DNA of 48,594 nucleotides from Acidimicrobiia bacterium (GCA_040878325.1 JBBDMM010000004.1:1-48594), one strand, 5' to 3'. Counted from the first letter of the stretch, positions 17,180-25,521 are shown. Notes: generated by a model not told the origin, from the sequence alone. Translations and numbers: made by a program.

Positions 17180-17242
17180 GCGGAAGGCGGATGGCGGAAG
17201 GCGGTTGGCGATCTGCTGGAGGCTGGCGGCTGGAGGCTGGCG
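17180..17242. repeat. Two adjoining heptamer arrays (GCGGAAG and GCTGGCG)
   Basis: 17180-17207 holds GCGGAAG, GCGGATG, GCGGAAG and GCGGTTG, abutting the junction TCTTG (17176-17180, CAAGA on the other strand). 17215-17242 holds alternating GCTGGAG and GCTGGCG, two of each. The second array ends 6 bp before the -10 box of the LOG gene, so it covers the -35 position. Confidence 0.82.
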
Positions 17243-17248
17243 GCTCAT

Positions 17249-17254
17249 TACCCT
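17249..17254 (+). promoter_or_regulatory. -10 box for LOG-family gene
   Basis: TACCCT, 7 bases before the ATG at 17262. The -35 position would fall inside the heptamer array. Confidence 0.45.
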
Positions 17255-17261
17255 CCCCCCT

Positions 17262-17807
17262 ATGACGCGCACCGTGATCGCAGTGTTCGGGGCCTCGGCA
17301 GCGCGGCCGGGGGACGGCGACTATGAGCAGGGAATCGCATGTGGGCGACTGCTCGCTGAATCTGGGTACGCGGTGGCCACGGGCGGATACGGCGGGCTGA
17401 TGGAGGCGGTATCGCGGGGCGCCCACGAGGTGGGCGGGCGGGTACTGGGCGTCACCGCCCCGCAGGTCTTTCCGGACCGACCCGGAGCCAACCCGTTCGT
17501 GAGCGAGGAGTCCCAAGCGGCTCACCTCATGGAACGAATCCACGAACTGACCAACGTGTCGTCGGGAAGCATCACCCTTCCCGGCAGCCTCGGCACCCTC
17601 GCCGAACTGGTCCTTGCGTGGAACCTCGCCTACGTCGCTCGATTCAGCGGAGGTCTACCCAAGCCGGTCGTGGTCGTGGGAGCGCGCTGGGCCCACATGG
17701 TCGAGACGATCGTCGAACAGCTGGGCGCCGACACCGATTTGATCACCCCCGCCGAGCACGTCGAGGCAGCAGTGTCAGAGATCAAACGCAGGGTGCCTGC
17801 GGAGTAA
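17262..17807 (+). CDS. LOG-family (lysine-decarboxylase-like) nucleotide phosphoribohydrolase
   Basis: 181 aa Rossmann protein of the LOG/TIGR00725 type. The nucleotide-binding loop ATGGYGGLMEAVSRGA is clear. The usual PGGxGTxxE motif appears as PGSLGTLAE, with Ser in place of one Gly but the Glu retained. LOG proteins release cytokinin-type bases or act as 5'-nucleotide phosphoribohydrolases; lysine decarboxylase activity is a historical misnaming. The start at 17262 is set by the -10 box; the longer frame back to 17178 translates the heptamer arrays. Confidence 0.87.
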   Translation: MTRTVIAVFGASAARPGDGDYEQGIACGRLLAESGYAVATGGYGGLMEAVSRGAHEVGGRVLGVTAPQVFPDRPGANPFVSEESQAAHLMERIHELTNVSSGSITLPGSLGTLAELVLAWNLAYVARFSGGLPKPVVVVGARWAHMVETIVEQLGADTDLITPAEHVEAAVSEIKRRVPAE

Positions 17808-17808
17808 C

Positions 17809-17850
17809 AAGAGTCAAGAGTCAAGAGTCAAGAGTCTTGATTCTTGATTC
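17809..17850. terminator. Heptamer-built hairpin between convergent genes
   Basis: Four AAGAGTC units (17809-17836) are followed directly by two TTGATTC units (17837-17850). With G-U pairs the RNA forms a continuous 15-bp stem around a 3-nt loop. It sits 2 bp after the LOG stop and 4 bp from the stop of the opposing lipoprotein gene, so it probably terminates both. There is no U-tract, so it is not a standard intrinsic terminator. Confidence 0.75.
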
Positions 17851-17853
17851 TCC

Positions 17854-18204
17854 TCAGGGTGCCAGGCACACCAGCCACACGACCCGTTCCATCAACAGGC
17901 CGGGGCGCGTTTCGTTCTCGACCATGGTGACACCGAGTTCTACCCGCTGACCCCGCCCTACGCAGGTGGCAGGGGGCTCGTTCCACGGTCCGTCTTCGAC
18001 CCGCCAGATTGCGTGCGTGACGTCGTAGGCCTCGCCCGCGGTGGCGTCTCGGTCGGAATTCAGCCCGATCTCTATCTGCTCGCCGATCTGTTCCACAATC
18101 ACCGCGTAGCCCACGGTCGACTCGATCTCGAGTGAAGTCGAGGGGGTGTCACCCCCGCACGCCGCGGCCACTGCGACCAGGGCAATCGCGAGGAGTCGTC
18201 GCAT
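17854..18204 (-). CDS. Small lipoprotein of unknown function
   Basis: 116 aa. A lipoprotein signal (LLAIALVAVAAAC) is followed by a beta-rich domain of about 95 residues. No known family is recognised. Two further Cys residues lie in the C-terminal half (TCVGRG and WLVCLAP) and could form a disulfide outside the cell. The start ATG at 18202-18204 has TAGCCT 8 bases upstream. It converges on the LOG gene and is divergent from the HerA-like gene. Confidence 0.75.
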   Translation of the reverse strand: MRRLLAIALVAVAAACGGDTPSTSLEIESTVGYAVIVEQIGEQIEIGLNSDRDATAGEAYDVTHAIWRVEDGPWNEPPATCVGRGQRVELGVTMVENETRPGLLMERVVWLVCLAP

Positions 18205-18212
18205 ACCGGCTG

Positions 18213-18218
18213 AGGCTA
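18213..18218 (-). promoter_or_regulatory. -10 box for small lipoprotein
   Basis: TAGCCT on the minus strand, 8 bases before the ATG at 18204. Confidence 0.45.
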
Positions 18219-18279
18219 GTCGCGGGTCGGGAGAGTCCCTGGAAGAGGACCGCCGGGAATGGGGCACACCCCCGCTCCT

Positions 18280-18285
18280 TACACT
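18280..18285 (+). promoter_or_regulatory. -10 box for HerA-like gene
   Basis: TACACT, 6 bases before the ATG at 18292. It decides this start over the in-frame ATG at 18259, which lies upstream of the box. Confidence 0.5.
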
Positions 18286-18291
18286 TGTGCG

Positions 18292-20649
18292 ATGGCAAGC
18301 AGCAAGTTTCACATCGGTGGAGACATCGACCCGGGCTCAGGCGAACGAACCGGTGAGGTCACTGCGTACGCTCCCGGCGACCTGACCACCCACGGCGTCA
18401 TCGTGGGGATGACAGGCTCGGGGAAGACCGGGCTCGGGATCATCTACCTCGAAGAAGCGCTTCGTGCCGGGATTCCCGCCCTCATCCTGGACCCCAAGGG
18501 CGACATGACGAACCTCCTGCTCACGTTTCCCAACCTCGCCCCCGCCGACTTCGCCCCGTGGGTAGACCCCGCCGAAGCAGAGCGGTCGGGGATCACGGTG
18601 GAAGCGCTGGCCGAGAAGACCGCAACCCTGTGGAAGGAGGGCTTGGAGTCGTGGGACCTTGGGGGTGCGGACATCGCCGATCTCCGCGCCGCGGCCGGGT
18701 TCACCATCTATACCCCCGGGTCCACGGCGGGAGTACCCATCAACGTGCTGGGGTCCCTTGCCGCGCCGAAGGTCGACTGGGATGAAGAAGCCGAGACCGC
18801 CCGCGACGAGATCGAGGGCCTCGTCTCGGGAATGCTCGCACTCGTCGGAGTCGCCGCCGACCCACTGTCCGGGCGCGAGCACATTCTGGTATCGAACATC
18901 ATCGAACAGGCTTGGCGCGACGGCGACGACCTCACGATCGAAAACCTCATCGCCCGGGTGCACCGCCCCCCGATGCGAAAACTGGGGGTGTTCGAGATCG
19001 ACACCTTCTTCCCCGAGAAAGACCGGCTGGCGTTGGCGATGCGCCTCAACACGCTGGTGGCCTCTCCGTCCTTTGCCGAGTGGCGGGCCGGTCCCCCGCT
19101 CGACCCCGCGAGGTTGCTCTGGTCGGAAGACGGCAAGCCGCAGGCATCGATCATCTACCTCGCCCACCTGTCCGACGAGGAACGCCAGTTCGTCGTCACC
19201 ACCGTTCTCGGCCGACTGGTCACCTGGATGCGGTCGCAACCGGGTTCGAGCGACCTACGGGCAATCGTCTACATGGACGAGGTAGTCGGGTTCGTCCCCC
19301 CCACCGCCATGCCCCCGGCCAAGAAGCCGATCCTCACCCTCATGAAGCAGGCCCGCGCCTTCGGGATCGGCATGCTCCTCTCGACCCAGAACCCGGTCGA
19401 TCTCGACTACAAGGCAATGTCGAACGCCGGCACCTGGCTGATCGGGCGACTACAGACCGAGCGGGACAAGGCTCGGATCCTCGAGGCACTGCAGACCGCC
19501 AGCGGCGACGCCGACGTGGCCACGCTCGACAAGATCATCACCGGCCTCGGCAAACGGCAATTCCTGCTCCACACCACCAAGGGCTCGAAGCCAAAGGTGT
19601 TCACCACAAGATGGGCGATGTCCTATCTGCGCGGTCCGCTCACCCGGGACGAGGTGACGCGCCTCGTCGGCGACGACAAGCGCCGCTCCGAGTCGTCACC
19701 GCCAGCGAGTCCACAGCAATCGTCCGACAGCACCCCGATGGCGCCGAAGGTGGCGTCGGGCATCCCCGCTAAGCATCTCGATCCCGCCGCGACCTGGGCA
19801 CGGGATGTCGGGGCTCACCCGGGAGCGAACCGACTTGAACCGGCTCTCGCGGTCCGGGTACATCTCACGTTCGACGACACGACGGCGGCCGTCGATCATG
19901 AAGAGGAGTGGGAGGCTGTGTACTTCCCGTTGGCGGCGCGATTCGATCCGGAAGCTGCGACCGCGGTAGACCACGACGACCGCGACTTCATCGAAGATGC
20001 CCCCAGCGGAGCGGAGTACCTGGTCGGCGACGCTCCGATCGGCGACTCGAAGTACTTCACCGAGGCGAAGGCGGCGATCCAGGCCCACCTGCTCCGCGGC
20101 CGTTCGGTCGAGGTATATCGGAACGCTGCACTGAAGCTGTTCGGCCGCGTCGGCGAGTCCCGGAACGAATTCGACCAGAGATGCGCGGCAGCCGTCGAGG
20201 AAAGGGTCGACGCGGAGGTGGCCAAATTGCGTGATCGGTACGCCGCCCGGATCGATCGGGCGCGCGATGAAATCGAGACCGCCAATCGCAAAGTCGAAGA
20301 CGCCCGCCTCGACGTAGAAACCCGCAAGCAGGAAGAGGTCATGTCGGGGGCGGGCACTGTCATCGGGGTCCTCCTCGGGCAGAGGAGAACCACCTCCCTG
20401 TCGACAGCTGCGTCGAAGCGGTCGATGACCCGCAAGGCCGAGCAGCGGCTCGGATCCGCAGAGGCCAAAGCCGCCAAAGAGGTGGCAGATGTCGACGAGT
20501 TGGAGGCCGACCTCGAAGGGGATTTTACCGAGATCACCGAGCGCTGGCACAAGGCGGCCGAGGACACCGAAACCTTGGAGATCGGCCTGGAGAAGACCGA
20601 CATCGTGGTCGAATCACCCGTTCTGGTGTGGATACCGGTCAAGCAATAG
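18292..20649 (+). CDS. HerA/FtsK-like ATPase with C-terminal coiled coil
   Basis: 785 aa. The Walker A motif GMTGSGKTG is at 39-47 and Walker B (AIVYMDE) near 324-330, in a HerA-type layout (LDPKGDMTNLLL; later LSTQNPVDLDYKAMSNAGTW). The C-terminal third is charged and helical, with a likely coiled coil at about 640-700 interrupted by a short Gly-rich hydrophobic stretch. HerA-like ATPases translocate DNA or remodel complexes. No NurA nuclease partner is adjacent, so this may be one of the stand-alone DUF853-like ATPases. It is followed by two tandem hairpins. Confidence 0.85.
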   Translation: MASSKFHIGGDIDPGSGERTGEVTAYAPGDLTTHGVIVGMTGSGKTGLGIIYLEEALRAGIPALILDPKGDMTNLLLTFPNLAPADFAPWVDPAEAERSGITVEALAEKTATLWKEGLESWDLGGADIADLRAAAGFTIYTPGSTAGVPINVLGSLAAPKVDWDEEAETARDEIEGLVSGMLALVGVAADPLSGREHILVSNIIEQAWRDGDDLTIENLIARVHRPPMRKLGVFEIDTFFPEKDRLALAMRLNTLVASPSFAEWRAGPPLDPARLLWSEDGKPQASIIYLAHLSDEERQFVVTTVLGRLVTWMRSQPGSSDLRAIVYMDEVVGFVPPTAMPPAKKPILTLMKQARAFGIGMLLSTQNPVDLDYKAMSNAGTWLIGRLQTERDKARILEALQTASGDADVATLDKIITGLGKRQFLLHTTKGSKPKVFTTRWAMSYLRGPLTRDEVTRLVGDDKRRSESSPPASPQQSSDSTPMAPKVASGIPAKHLDPAATWARDVGAHPGANRLEPALAVRVHLTFDDTTAAVDHEEEWEAVYFPLAARFDPEAATAVDHDDRDFIEDAPSGAEYLVGDAPIGDSKYFTEAKAAIQAHLLRGRSVEVYRNAALKLFGRVGESRNEFDQRCAAAVEERVDAEVAKLRDRYAARIDRARDEIETANRKVEDARLDVETRKQEEVMSGAGTVIGVLLGQRRTTSLSTAASKRSMTRKAEQRLGSAEAKAAKEVADVDELEADLEGDFTEITERWHKAAEDTETLEIGLEKTDIVVESPVLVWIPVKQ

Positions 20650-20687
20650 CCGATAGTCGAGTCGACAGGTCCCCCTGCGGGAGGCGT

Positions 20688-20727
20688 GGCCGGCCCGGGG
20701 GCCGGCCCAAGGCGGCCGGAGGCCGCC
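20688..20727. terminator. Two tandem GC hairpins
   Basis: Hairpin one pairs GGCCGGCC (20688-20695) with GGCCGGCC (20700-20707) around CGGG. Hairpin two pairs GGCGGCC (20711-20717) with GGCCGCC (20721-20727) around GGA. They lie 40-80 bp after the HerA-like stop codon. No U-tract follows, so termination or a REP-like role is inferred. Confidence 0.6.
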
Positions 20728-20784
20728 CGGAGGCTGGAACACTTTCGCTAAACCAGGTCGCGAAATCTGCCGAAAAACTGGGAT

Positions 20785-21192
20785 ATGACCGCTTCCGTCA
20801 CCACCCTGCGCACCGATACCGCCCGAATCTCGCTCGTCCGCATCGACGAGAAGACCGAAGAGCACCGCGCCGAGGTGCAGGTGATCCTCCATTGGGATGG
20901 CGATGACCACGTCGGCGAATCGGCCGGTGATCCCGCCGCCGGGGTCCGCCCTCGCCTGGTCGCCGCTGCAACCCTGCGGGCCGTCGAGTTGATCGACGAT
21001 TTCGAGTTCCGCCTCGTAGACGCCTCGACCACCCGGTCGGGGGGATCCGACATCGCGCTGGTGACCGTCCACGAGCCCGAAAGCAACCGCCCCCTGGTGG
21101 GAACCGCCGTGGTCGATGAGGACAACCGGCAGGTGGCCTTCGCCAAGGCGACGCTTGACGCGGTGAATCGCCGCATCCTGCAACACGTCTGA
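20785..21192 (+). CDS. Hypothetical protein, tandem paralog A
   Basis: 135 aa, soluble, no signal or TM segment. Not recognised. It aligns over its whole length with the next gene: both have an alternating beta N-terminal half, a central RPRLxxxATLxAV block, and a closing LVGxAV...(D/E)xxxAxxxAxxDA(V/I)NRR block, here DAVNRRILQ. The fold looks like a compact beta-beta-alpha repeat. The ATG at 20785 lacks a clear ribosome-binding site. No function can be assigned. Confidence 0.75.
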   Translation: MTASVTTLRTDTARISLVRIDEKTEEHRAEVQVILHWDGDDHVGESAGDPAAGVRPRLVAAATLRAVELIDDFEFRLVDASTTRSGGSDIALVTVHEPESNRPLVGTAVVDEDNRQVAFAKATLDAVNRRILQHV

Positions 21193-21208
21193 GCGCAGGG
21201 GTCCCCGC

Positions 21209-21214
21209 TACTCT
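21209..21214 (+). promoter_or_regulatory. -10 box for paralog B
   Basis: TACTCT, 8 bases before the GTG at 21223. Confidence 0.4.
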
Positions 21215-21222
21215 CCGATGTC

Positions 21223-21597
21223 GTGGCTACTCGACCGATCATCGTCTCCATCGAAGATGACACCGACGGTGAGGACACCCGCGTCACGGTGACACTCTCC
21301 TGGGGCGATCGTGATTGGCATGGCCAGGCCGTGGGTTCGGCCGCAAGCCGGCCCCGCCTGGCCGGTGAAGCAACCCTCGACGCAGTGACCCACCTCGCCG
21401 AGAAGGCGCCCAGCCTCGAACTCCTCGCCCTCGCCACCACCGACCTGGGGGCCGCCCGGATCGCACTCGCCCAGGTTCGCTACGGACCCGGAGAGATCCT
21501 GGTCGGCAGCGCGGTCCAGGGCGAAGTCGACGACCGACTGGCGGCGGCACGGGCTGTCATGGACGCCATCAATCGGAGGTTGACGACCGTCCTGTGA
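21223..21597 (+). CDS. Hypothetical protein, tandem paralog B
   Basis: 124 aa, GTG start, duplicate of the gene at 20785. Shared blocks are RPRLAGEATLDAV, LVGSAVQGEVDDRLAAARAVMD and AINRRL. The copies have diverged a lot in the middle, so the duplication is old. Each seems to have its own promoter, because a TACTCT box lies in the 30-bp gap. It converges on the CBS gene 18 bp downstream. Function unknown. Confidence 0.75.
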   Translation: MATRPIIVSIEDDTDGEDTRVTVTLSWGDRDWHGQAVGSAASRPRLAGEATLDAVTHLAEKAPSLELLALATTDLGAARIALAQVRYGPGEILVGSAVQGEVDDRLAAARAVMDAINRRLTTVL

Positions 21598-21615
21598 GGT
21601 GGGCGATGAACGGAC

Positions 21616-21999
21616 TCAGTCGCCGGGGGGCTCACCCAGAATCGCCCACAGGATGTCCCGGATGCTGACGATCCCGAGCAATTCGCCGTCCTCCATCACC
21701 GGCATGTGGCGATAGCCGACCTCGAGCAGCCAACGAGCGGCCTCTTCGACCTCGACATCGGGCGAGAACGTGTCGGGCGCTTCGGCCATCCACTCGGCCA
21801 CCGTGTCGACCTCGGTGTCGGCCCCCTCGGCGACGGCACGCACCAGGTCTCGCTCCGTGATGATTCCGACGAGCGCCCGATCGACGATGACTCCGAGGCT
21901 GCCCACGCCCGCCTCGACGAGCGCCTCGGCGGCATCGCCGATCGTCGCCTCGCTTCCAATCACCGTTGCCGAGCCACCCACGAGTGCTCCGAGTTTCAT
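21616..21999 (-). CDS. CBS-domain pair protein
   Basis: 127 aa made of two CBS motifs and nothing else: ATIGDAAEALVEAGVGSLGVIVD...GIITERDLVRAV and VEEAARWLLEVGYRHMPVMED...GIVSIRDILWAIL. Such a Bateman module binds adenosyl nucleotides such as AMP or ATP and usually signals energy state to a partner. GGGAG lies about 10 bases before the ATG. No partner is evident; the neighbouring sigma factor gene is on the same strand, 156 bp upstream. Confidence 0.9.
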   Translation of the reverse strand: MKLGALVGGSATVIGSEATIGDAAEALVEAGVGSLGVIVDRALVGIITERDLVRAVAEGADTEVDTVAEWMAEAPDTFSPDVEVEEAARWLLEVGYRHMPVMEDGELLGIVSIRDILWAILGEPPGD

Positions 22000-22065
22000 C
22001 GAACGCTCCCGAGTAGGACACCTGTCAGGCTAGTGGGGCCATTGAGGACGTAGTCCAGATGAACT

Positions 22066-22089
22066 GGCTCCTGCTACCGCTCCTGCCCC
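22066..22089. repeat. Degenerate hexamer array, GGCTCC class
   Basis: Units GGCTCC, TGCTAC, CGCTCC and TGCCCC, followed by AGCCAGATCG. The same AGCCAGATCG follows the hexamer array at 29437-29454 a few bases downstream. Weak on its own. Confidence 0.4.
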
Positions 22090-22155
22090 AGCCAGATCGC
22101 GGCACCCGCCGGAAACGCGCTCTGGCGGGAGCCGTGGCCGGAGCTGTGGCCTTTC

Positions 22156-23121
22156 CTAAACGAGATCCTGTTCGCGGATGCCGAAGGAGGGGTGGCGGAG
22201 GCGGCAGAGGGCGAGTTTCTCGAGTTGACGGATGCGCTCGCGGGTGAGGTTGAACTCCTCGCCGATCTCCTCGAGCGTCCGGGGGACGCCGTCGAGGAAG
22301 CCGTAGCGCAGCGCGAGGATCCGGCCTTCCCGATCGGGAAGTCGGGAGATCGAGCGGCGCAGACTGTCGGCGATGTCGCCTTCCTCAGTGACTCGGACCG
22401 GGTCGACAGCATCCTCATCCTCGATGAAGTCGCCGAGCTGGGCGCCGTCTTCTCCGACCGGCTGTTCGAGCGACACCGTGTCGGCGACCCCGAGTGCGAG
22501 CTCGACCTTGTCGACCGTCACCCCGGCTTCTTCGGCGATCTCCGCCGGCTTGGGATCGCGGCCGAGCTCGGCCTTGAGGCTCGCCTGGGCAGCTCGAACC
22601 GCTGCCAGGGTGTCGTGCAAATGAACCGGAATACGGACCGTACGGGACTTGTCGGCGATCGCCCGAGTGATCGCCTGGCGGATCCACCAGGTGGCATACG
22701 TGGAGAACTTGAAGCCCTTGCGCCAGTCGAACTTCTCGACCGCGCGGATGAGGCCCAGGTTGCCTTCCTGGATGAGGTCGAGGAAGTCGATGCCCGACGT
22801 GTTGGCGTACCGACGGGCATTGGCGACCACCAGGCGGAGGTTGGCGGTGAGGAAGTCGTCCTTGGCCTGACGTCCGAGGCGCACGAGTCGCTTGAGCTCG
22901 ACCTCCTCGGTCTTGCCCTTGAAGTCACGTTCCTCGAGACGCTTCTGAGCCTCTTCGCCCAATTCGATTTTCTGGGCGAATTCGACCTCGAGCTCCGCGG
23001 TCAGGAGCTCGTACTCGCCGATCGCGGTGAGATACTGGCTGACCAGGTCGGTGGTGAGCCTGCCGCGCTCGTCGGTGAGCTTGTTTCGGTCACGGTCGCG
23101 CCGCGTCTTCGCAACTGCCAT
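22156..23121 (-). CDS. Sigma-70 family RNA polymerase sigma factor (group 1/2)
   Basis: 321 aa, lacking the long N-terminal region of RpoD but keeping regions 1.2 to 4. Region 2.3-2.4 is at about 130-165 ([20 protein letters not shown]), region 3 at 180-250, and region 4.2 near the C-terminus with the [23 protein letters not shown]. This is the primary-like class (HrdB/SigB type), so it could be the vegetative or a group 2 factor. The ATG at 23119-23121 is preferred to an ATG 51 bases upstream because the Lys/Arg-rich family N-terminus begins there. Two CRP-like sites lie about 100-140 bp upstream. Confidence 0.92.
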   Translation of the reverse strand: MAVAKTRRDRDRNKLTDERGRLTTDLVSQYLTAIGEYELLTAELEVEFAQKIELGEEAQKRLEERDFKGKTEEVELKRLVRLGRQAKDDFLTANLRLVVANARRYANTSGIDFLDLIQEGNLGLIRAVEKFDWRKGFKFSTYATWWIRQAITRAIADKSRTVRIPVHLHDTLAAVRAAQASLKAELGRDPKPAEIAEEAGVTVDKVELALGVADTVSLEQPVGEDGAQLGDFIEDEDAVDPVRVTEEGDIADSLRRSISRLPDREGRILALRYGFLDGVPRTLEEIGEEFNLTRERIRQLEKLALCRLRHPSFGIREQDLV

Positions 23122-23218
23122 TCGTTTCGTGTCCTCTCGGTGGGGGCCGTTGAACGGGCCCCTCGTCGTCATCCTGAAATCGTCGACCGGCTCGAAGCGG
23201 GCCGGAACGGAGGGCGCT

Positions 23219-23262
23219 CGTGAACTATTTCACAAGCTGGAACTCTCGCTCACTATGTCACA
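23219..23262 (-). promoter_or_regulatory. CRP/GlxR-like operator pair upstream of sigma gene
   Basis: On the minus strand TGTGAAATAGTTCACG (23219-23234) fits TGTGA-N6-TCACA at nine of ten fixed bases and the actinobacterial GlxR/CRP form TGTGANNTANNTCACA. A second, half-degenerate copy, TGTGACATAGTGAGCG, is at 23247-23262, in the same orientation 28 bp away. The first lies about 98 bp upstream of the sigma-factor ATG. Confidence 0.5.
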
Positions 23263-23330
23263 GTGCGCCGGTCTTGTGAACCCCCCAATCCGTCGAGAAA
23301 ATCCCCCATTTTCGCGTTTTTCCGAACCAG

Positions 23331-23369
23331 CATCCGCCTTCCGCCTTCCGCCTTCCGCCTTCCGCAAGA
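23331..23369. repeat. Heptamer array, CTTCCGC class
   Basis: One CATCCGC unit (23331-23337) and four perfect CTTCCGC units (23338-23365) end at the junction CAAGA (23365-23369). It lies in the divergent 372-bp spacer between the sigma factor and YyaL genes. Confidence 0.85.
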
Positions 23370-23480
23370 GTCGCCCGCCAGTGTCCGCACCACGGAGTGA
23401 GCGTCGCGGTTTCGCCGGGTCGGCCGAAGGCCGGCCTTCGCCCTTCGCCCCTCTCTCGACTTTGCCTTTCGCCAACCACT
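23370..23480. other. Spacer between array and YyaL gene
   Basis: It contains the inverted repeat GGCCGAAGGCCGGCC (23422-23436) and two CCTTCGC heptamers (23435-23448). No gene is seen. Confidence 0.45.
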
Positions 23481-23486
23481 TAGGCT
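23481..23486 (+). promoter_or_regulatory. -10 box for YyaL-type gene
   Basis: TAGGCT, 7 bases before the ATG at 23494; leaderless spacing. Confidence 0.5.
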
Positions 23487-23493
23487 CGGTGCC

Positions 23494-25521
23494 ATGCGCA
23501 ATCGGCTCTCCGAGGCCAACTCGCCGTATCTGCTCCAGCACCAGGGGAACCCGGTCGCCTGGTACGAGTGGGGTGCCGCGGCGTTCGCCGAGGCGCAGCA
23601 GCGGGAGGTCCCGGTGCTGTTGTCGGTGGGTTATGCCTCCTGCCATTGGTGTCACGTGATGGCGCACGAGTCCTTCGAGGACGAGGCGACTGCGGCCCTG
23701 ATGAACGACCTCTTCGTGAACGTGAAGGTCGACCGTGAGGAGCGGCCCGACGTCGATCGCATCTACATGGACGCGGTGCAGACGATGTCGGGCAGGGGCG
23801 GCTGGCCGATGACGGTGTTTCTCACTCCGGCAGGAGAGCCCTTCTACGCCGGCACCTACTTCCCCAAGACCGAGCGCGGCGGGATGCCCTCGTTCACCCG
23901 GGTACTGCAGGCGGTGTCCGACGCGTGGGTGACCAAGCGCGAGGAGGTGGAAGGGCACGCGGCGGCATTGAGGCAGGCCATCGCCGCTCCGCAGATCCCG
24001 GCCGGAGACGCGGGGCCTGGACGCGAGTCCCTCGTACGGGCGGTCGAGGCCCTCGCCACCCAATTCGACCCGGTAGACGGTGGATTCGGTCCCGCCCCCA
24101 AGTTCCCCCAGAGCCCGACGCTCGAGTTCCTGCTGCGGGCCGCCCGGCGGCCGTGGGCGCCCCAAGCCGAGCAGATGCTCGTGAAGACGCTGCAGACGAT
24201 GGCGCATGGTGGTATCCACGACCGGATCGGGGGCGGCTTTTCTCGGTACTCGGTGGATGCCCGATGGCTGGTCCCCCACTTCGAGAAGATGCTCTATGAC
24301 AACGCCCTCCTCGCCCGGGTCTATGCACGGGCCTGGCAGCTGACCGGGAACCCCCTCTTCGAATCGGTGGCGCGCGACACGATCGAGTACATGCTGCGGG
24401 ACCTCGCCCTCCCCGCCGGCGGCTTCGCGTCGGGCGAGGACGCCGACTCGGAGGGCGAAGAGGGCAAGTTCTACGTCTTCAGCCACGACGAGGTGGCGCG
24501 AGCCGCTGGTGACGGTGCCGGACCGGTGATGCGAGTTCTCGGGGTCACCGAAGAGGGCAACTTCGAGGGTCGATCGATCCTTCATCAGGCAGAGGCACCC
24601 GCAGTGGTCGCCGCCGAGTTCGGCCTGGAGGCAACGGAACTTGCCGATTTGATGGCGGCAACCGAGACTTCCCTGCGAGCAGTGAGAGCGACCAGGATCC
24701 GGCCCGGGCTCGACGACAAGGCTGTCTGCGCCTGGAACGCCTTTGCGATCACGGCCCTGGCTGAAGCGGGGACGGTGCTCGGCGAACCCGACTACCTGCG
24801 AGCCGCCGAGAGGACCGCACGCTTCATTCTCGATGAGATGCGGCGGCCCGACGGCCGCCTCATCCGCGCTCGGCGCCAGCGCAGGGGCGACATCCCGGCT
24901 TTCTGTGACGACTACGCCGCCAGCGCGGTGGCGCTGTTCACGCTGTTTCAGGCAACCGGCGACGTCCAGTGGTACCGGGAGGCAGCCCATCTCACCGAAG
25001 AGATGGTCCGGCTCTTCCGCGACGATGCCGACGGCCTCTTCTTCGCCACCGGCACGGATGCCGAGGAGCTGATTGCCCGGCCAAAGAATCTGTTCGACAA
25101 CCCCACGCCGTCGGACAACTCGCTGGCCGCCGAGGCGATGCAGCACATGGCCGCCTTCACCGGCGACCCGGCCTGGTCGGATCGCGTCGATGCGGTACTG
25201 CGGGGGGCGTCCGGGTTGATCGATCGATACCCGGGTGGTGCCGGGCACTTCCTCGGTGTCGCCCTGGTCCAGCATGCTCCACCATACGAGATCGCCCTGG
25301 TAGGCCCCGGAGCAACCGGCCTCGCCCAGATCGTGCGGGACCGCTACCGACCCGAGATTTTTCTGGCGTTCTCCGAATCGCCGACCGCCGACGTTCCGCT
25401 GCTGGCCGATCGTCCGGTCATCGGCGAAGTAGCCACTGCATATGTCTGTCGTGGCTTCGTGTGCGACTCTCCCACCACCGACCCCCGTGCACTCGAAGCC
25501 GCCCTTGAAAGAAACTTCTAA
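23494..25521 (+). CDS. YyaL/SSP411-type protein, thioredoxin-like plus (alpha/alpha)6 barrel
   Basis: 675 aa, full length for the DUF255/YyaL family. The N-terminal 160 residues are a thioredoxin-like domain with the family sequence NRLSEANSPYLLQHQ and the ASCHWCHVM motif (C50, C53). The rest is a six-hairpin glycosidase-like helical barrel (for example FPQSPTLEFLLRA and DDKAVCAWNAFAITAL). No enzymatic role has been firmly established for the family. Transcription is probably leaderless. The long opposing open frame on the minus strand is a composition shadow. Confidence 0.92.
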   Translation: MRNRLSEANSPYLLQHQGNPVAWYEWGAAAFAEAQQREVPVLLSVGYASCHWCHVMAHESFEDEATAALMNDLFVNVKVDREERPDVDRIYMDAVQTMSGRGGWPMTVFLTPAGEPFYAGTYFPKTERGGMPSFTRVLQAVSDAWVTKREEVEGHAAALRQAIAAPQIPAGDAGPGRESLVRAVEALATQFDPVDGGFGPAPKFPQSPTLEFLLRAARRPWAPQAEQMLVKTLQTMAHGGIHDRIGGGFSRYSVDARWLVPHFEKMLYDNALLARVYARAWQLTGNPLFESVARDTIEYMLRDLALPAGGFASGEDADSEGEEGKFYVFSHDEVARAAGDGAGPVMRVLGVTEEGNFEGRSILHQAEAPAVVAAEFGLEATELADLMAATETSLRAVRATRIRPGLDDKAVCAWNAFAITALAEAGTVLGEPDYLRAAERTARFILDEMRRPDGRLIRARRQRRGDIPAFCDDYAASAVALFTLFQATGDVQWYREAAHLTEEMVRLFRDDADGLFFATGTDAEELIARPKNLFDNPTPSDNSLAAEAMQHMAAFTGDPAWSDRVDAVLRGASGLIDRYPGGAGHFLGVALVQHAPPYEIALVGPGATGLAQIVRDRYRPEIFLAFSESPTADVPLLADRPVIGEVATAYVCRGFVCDSPTTDPRALEAALERNF

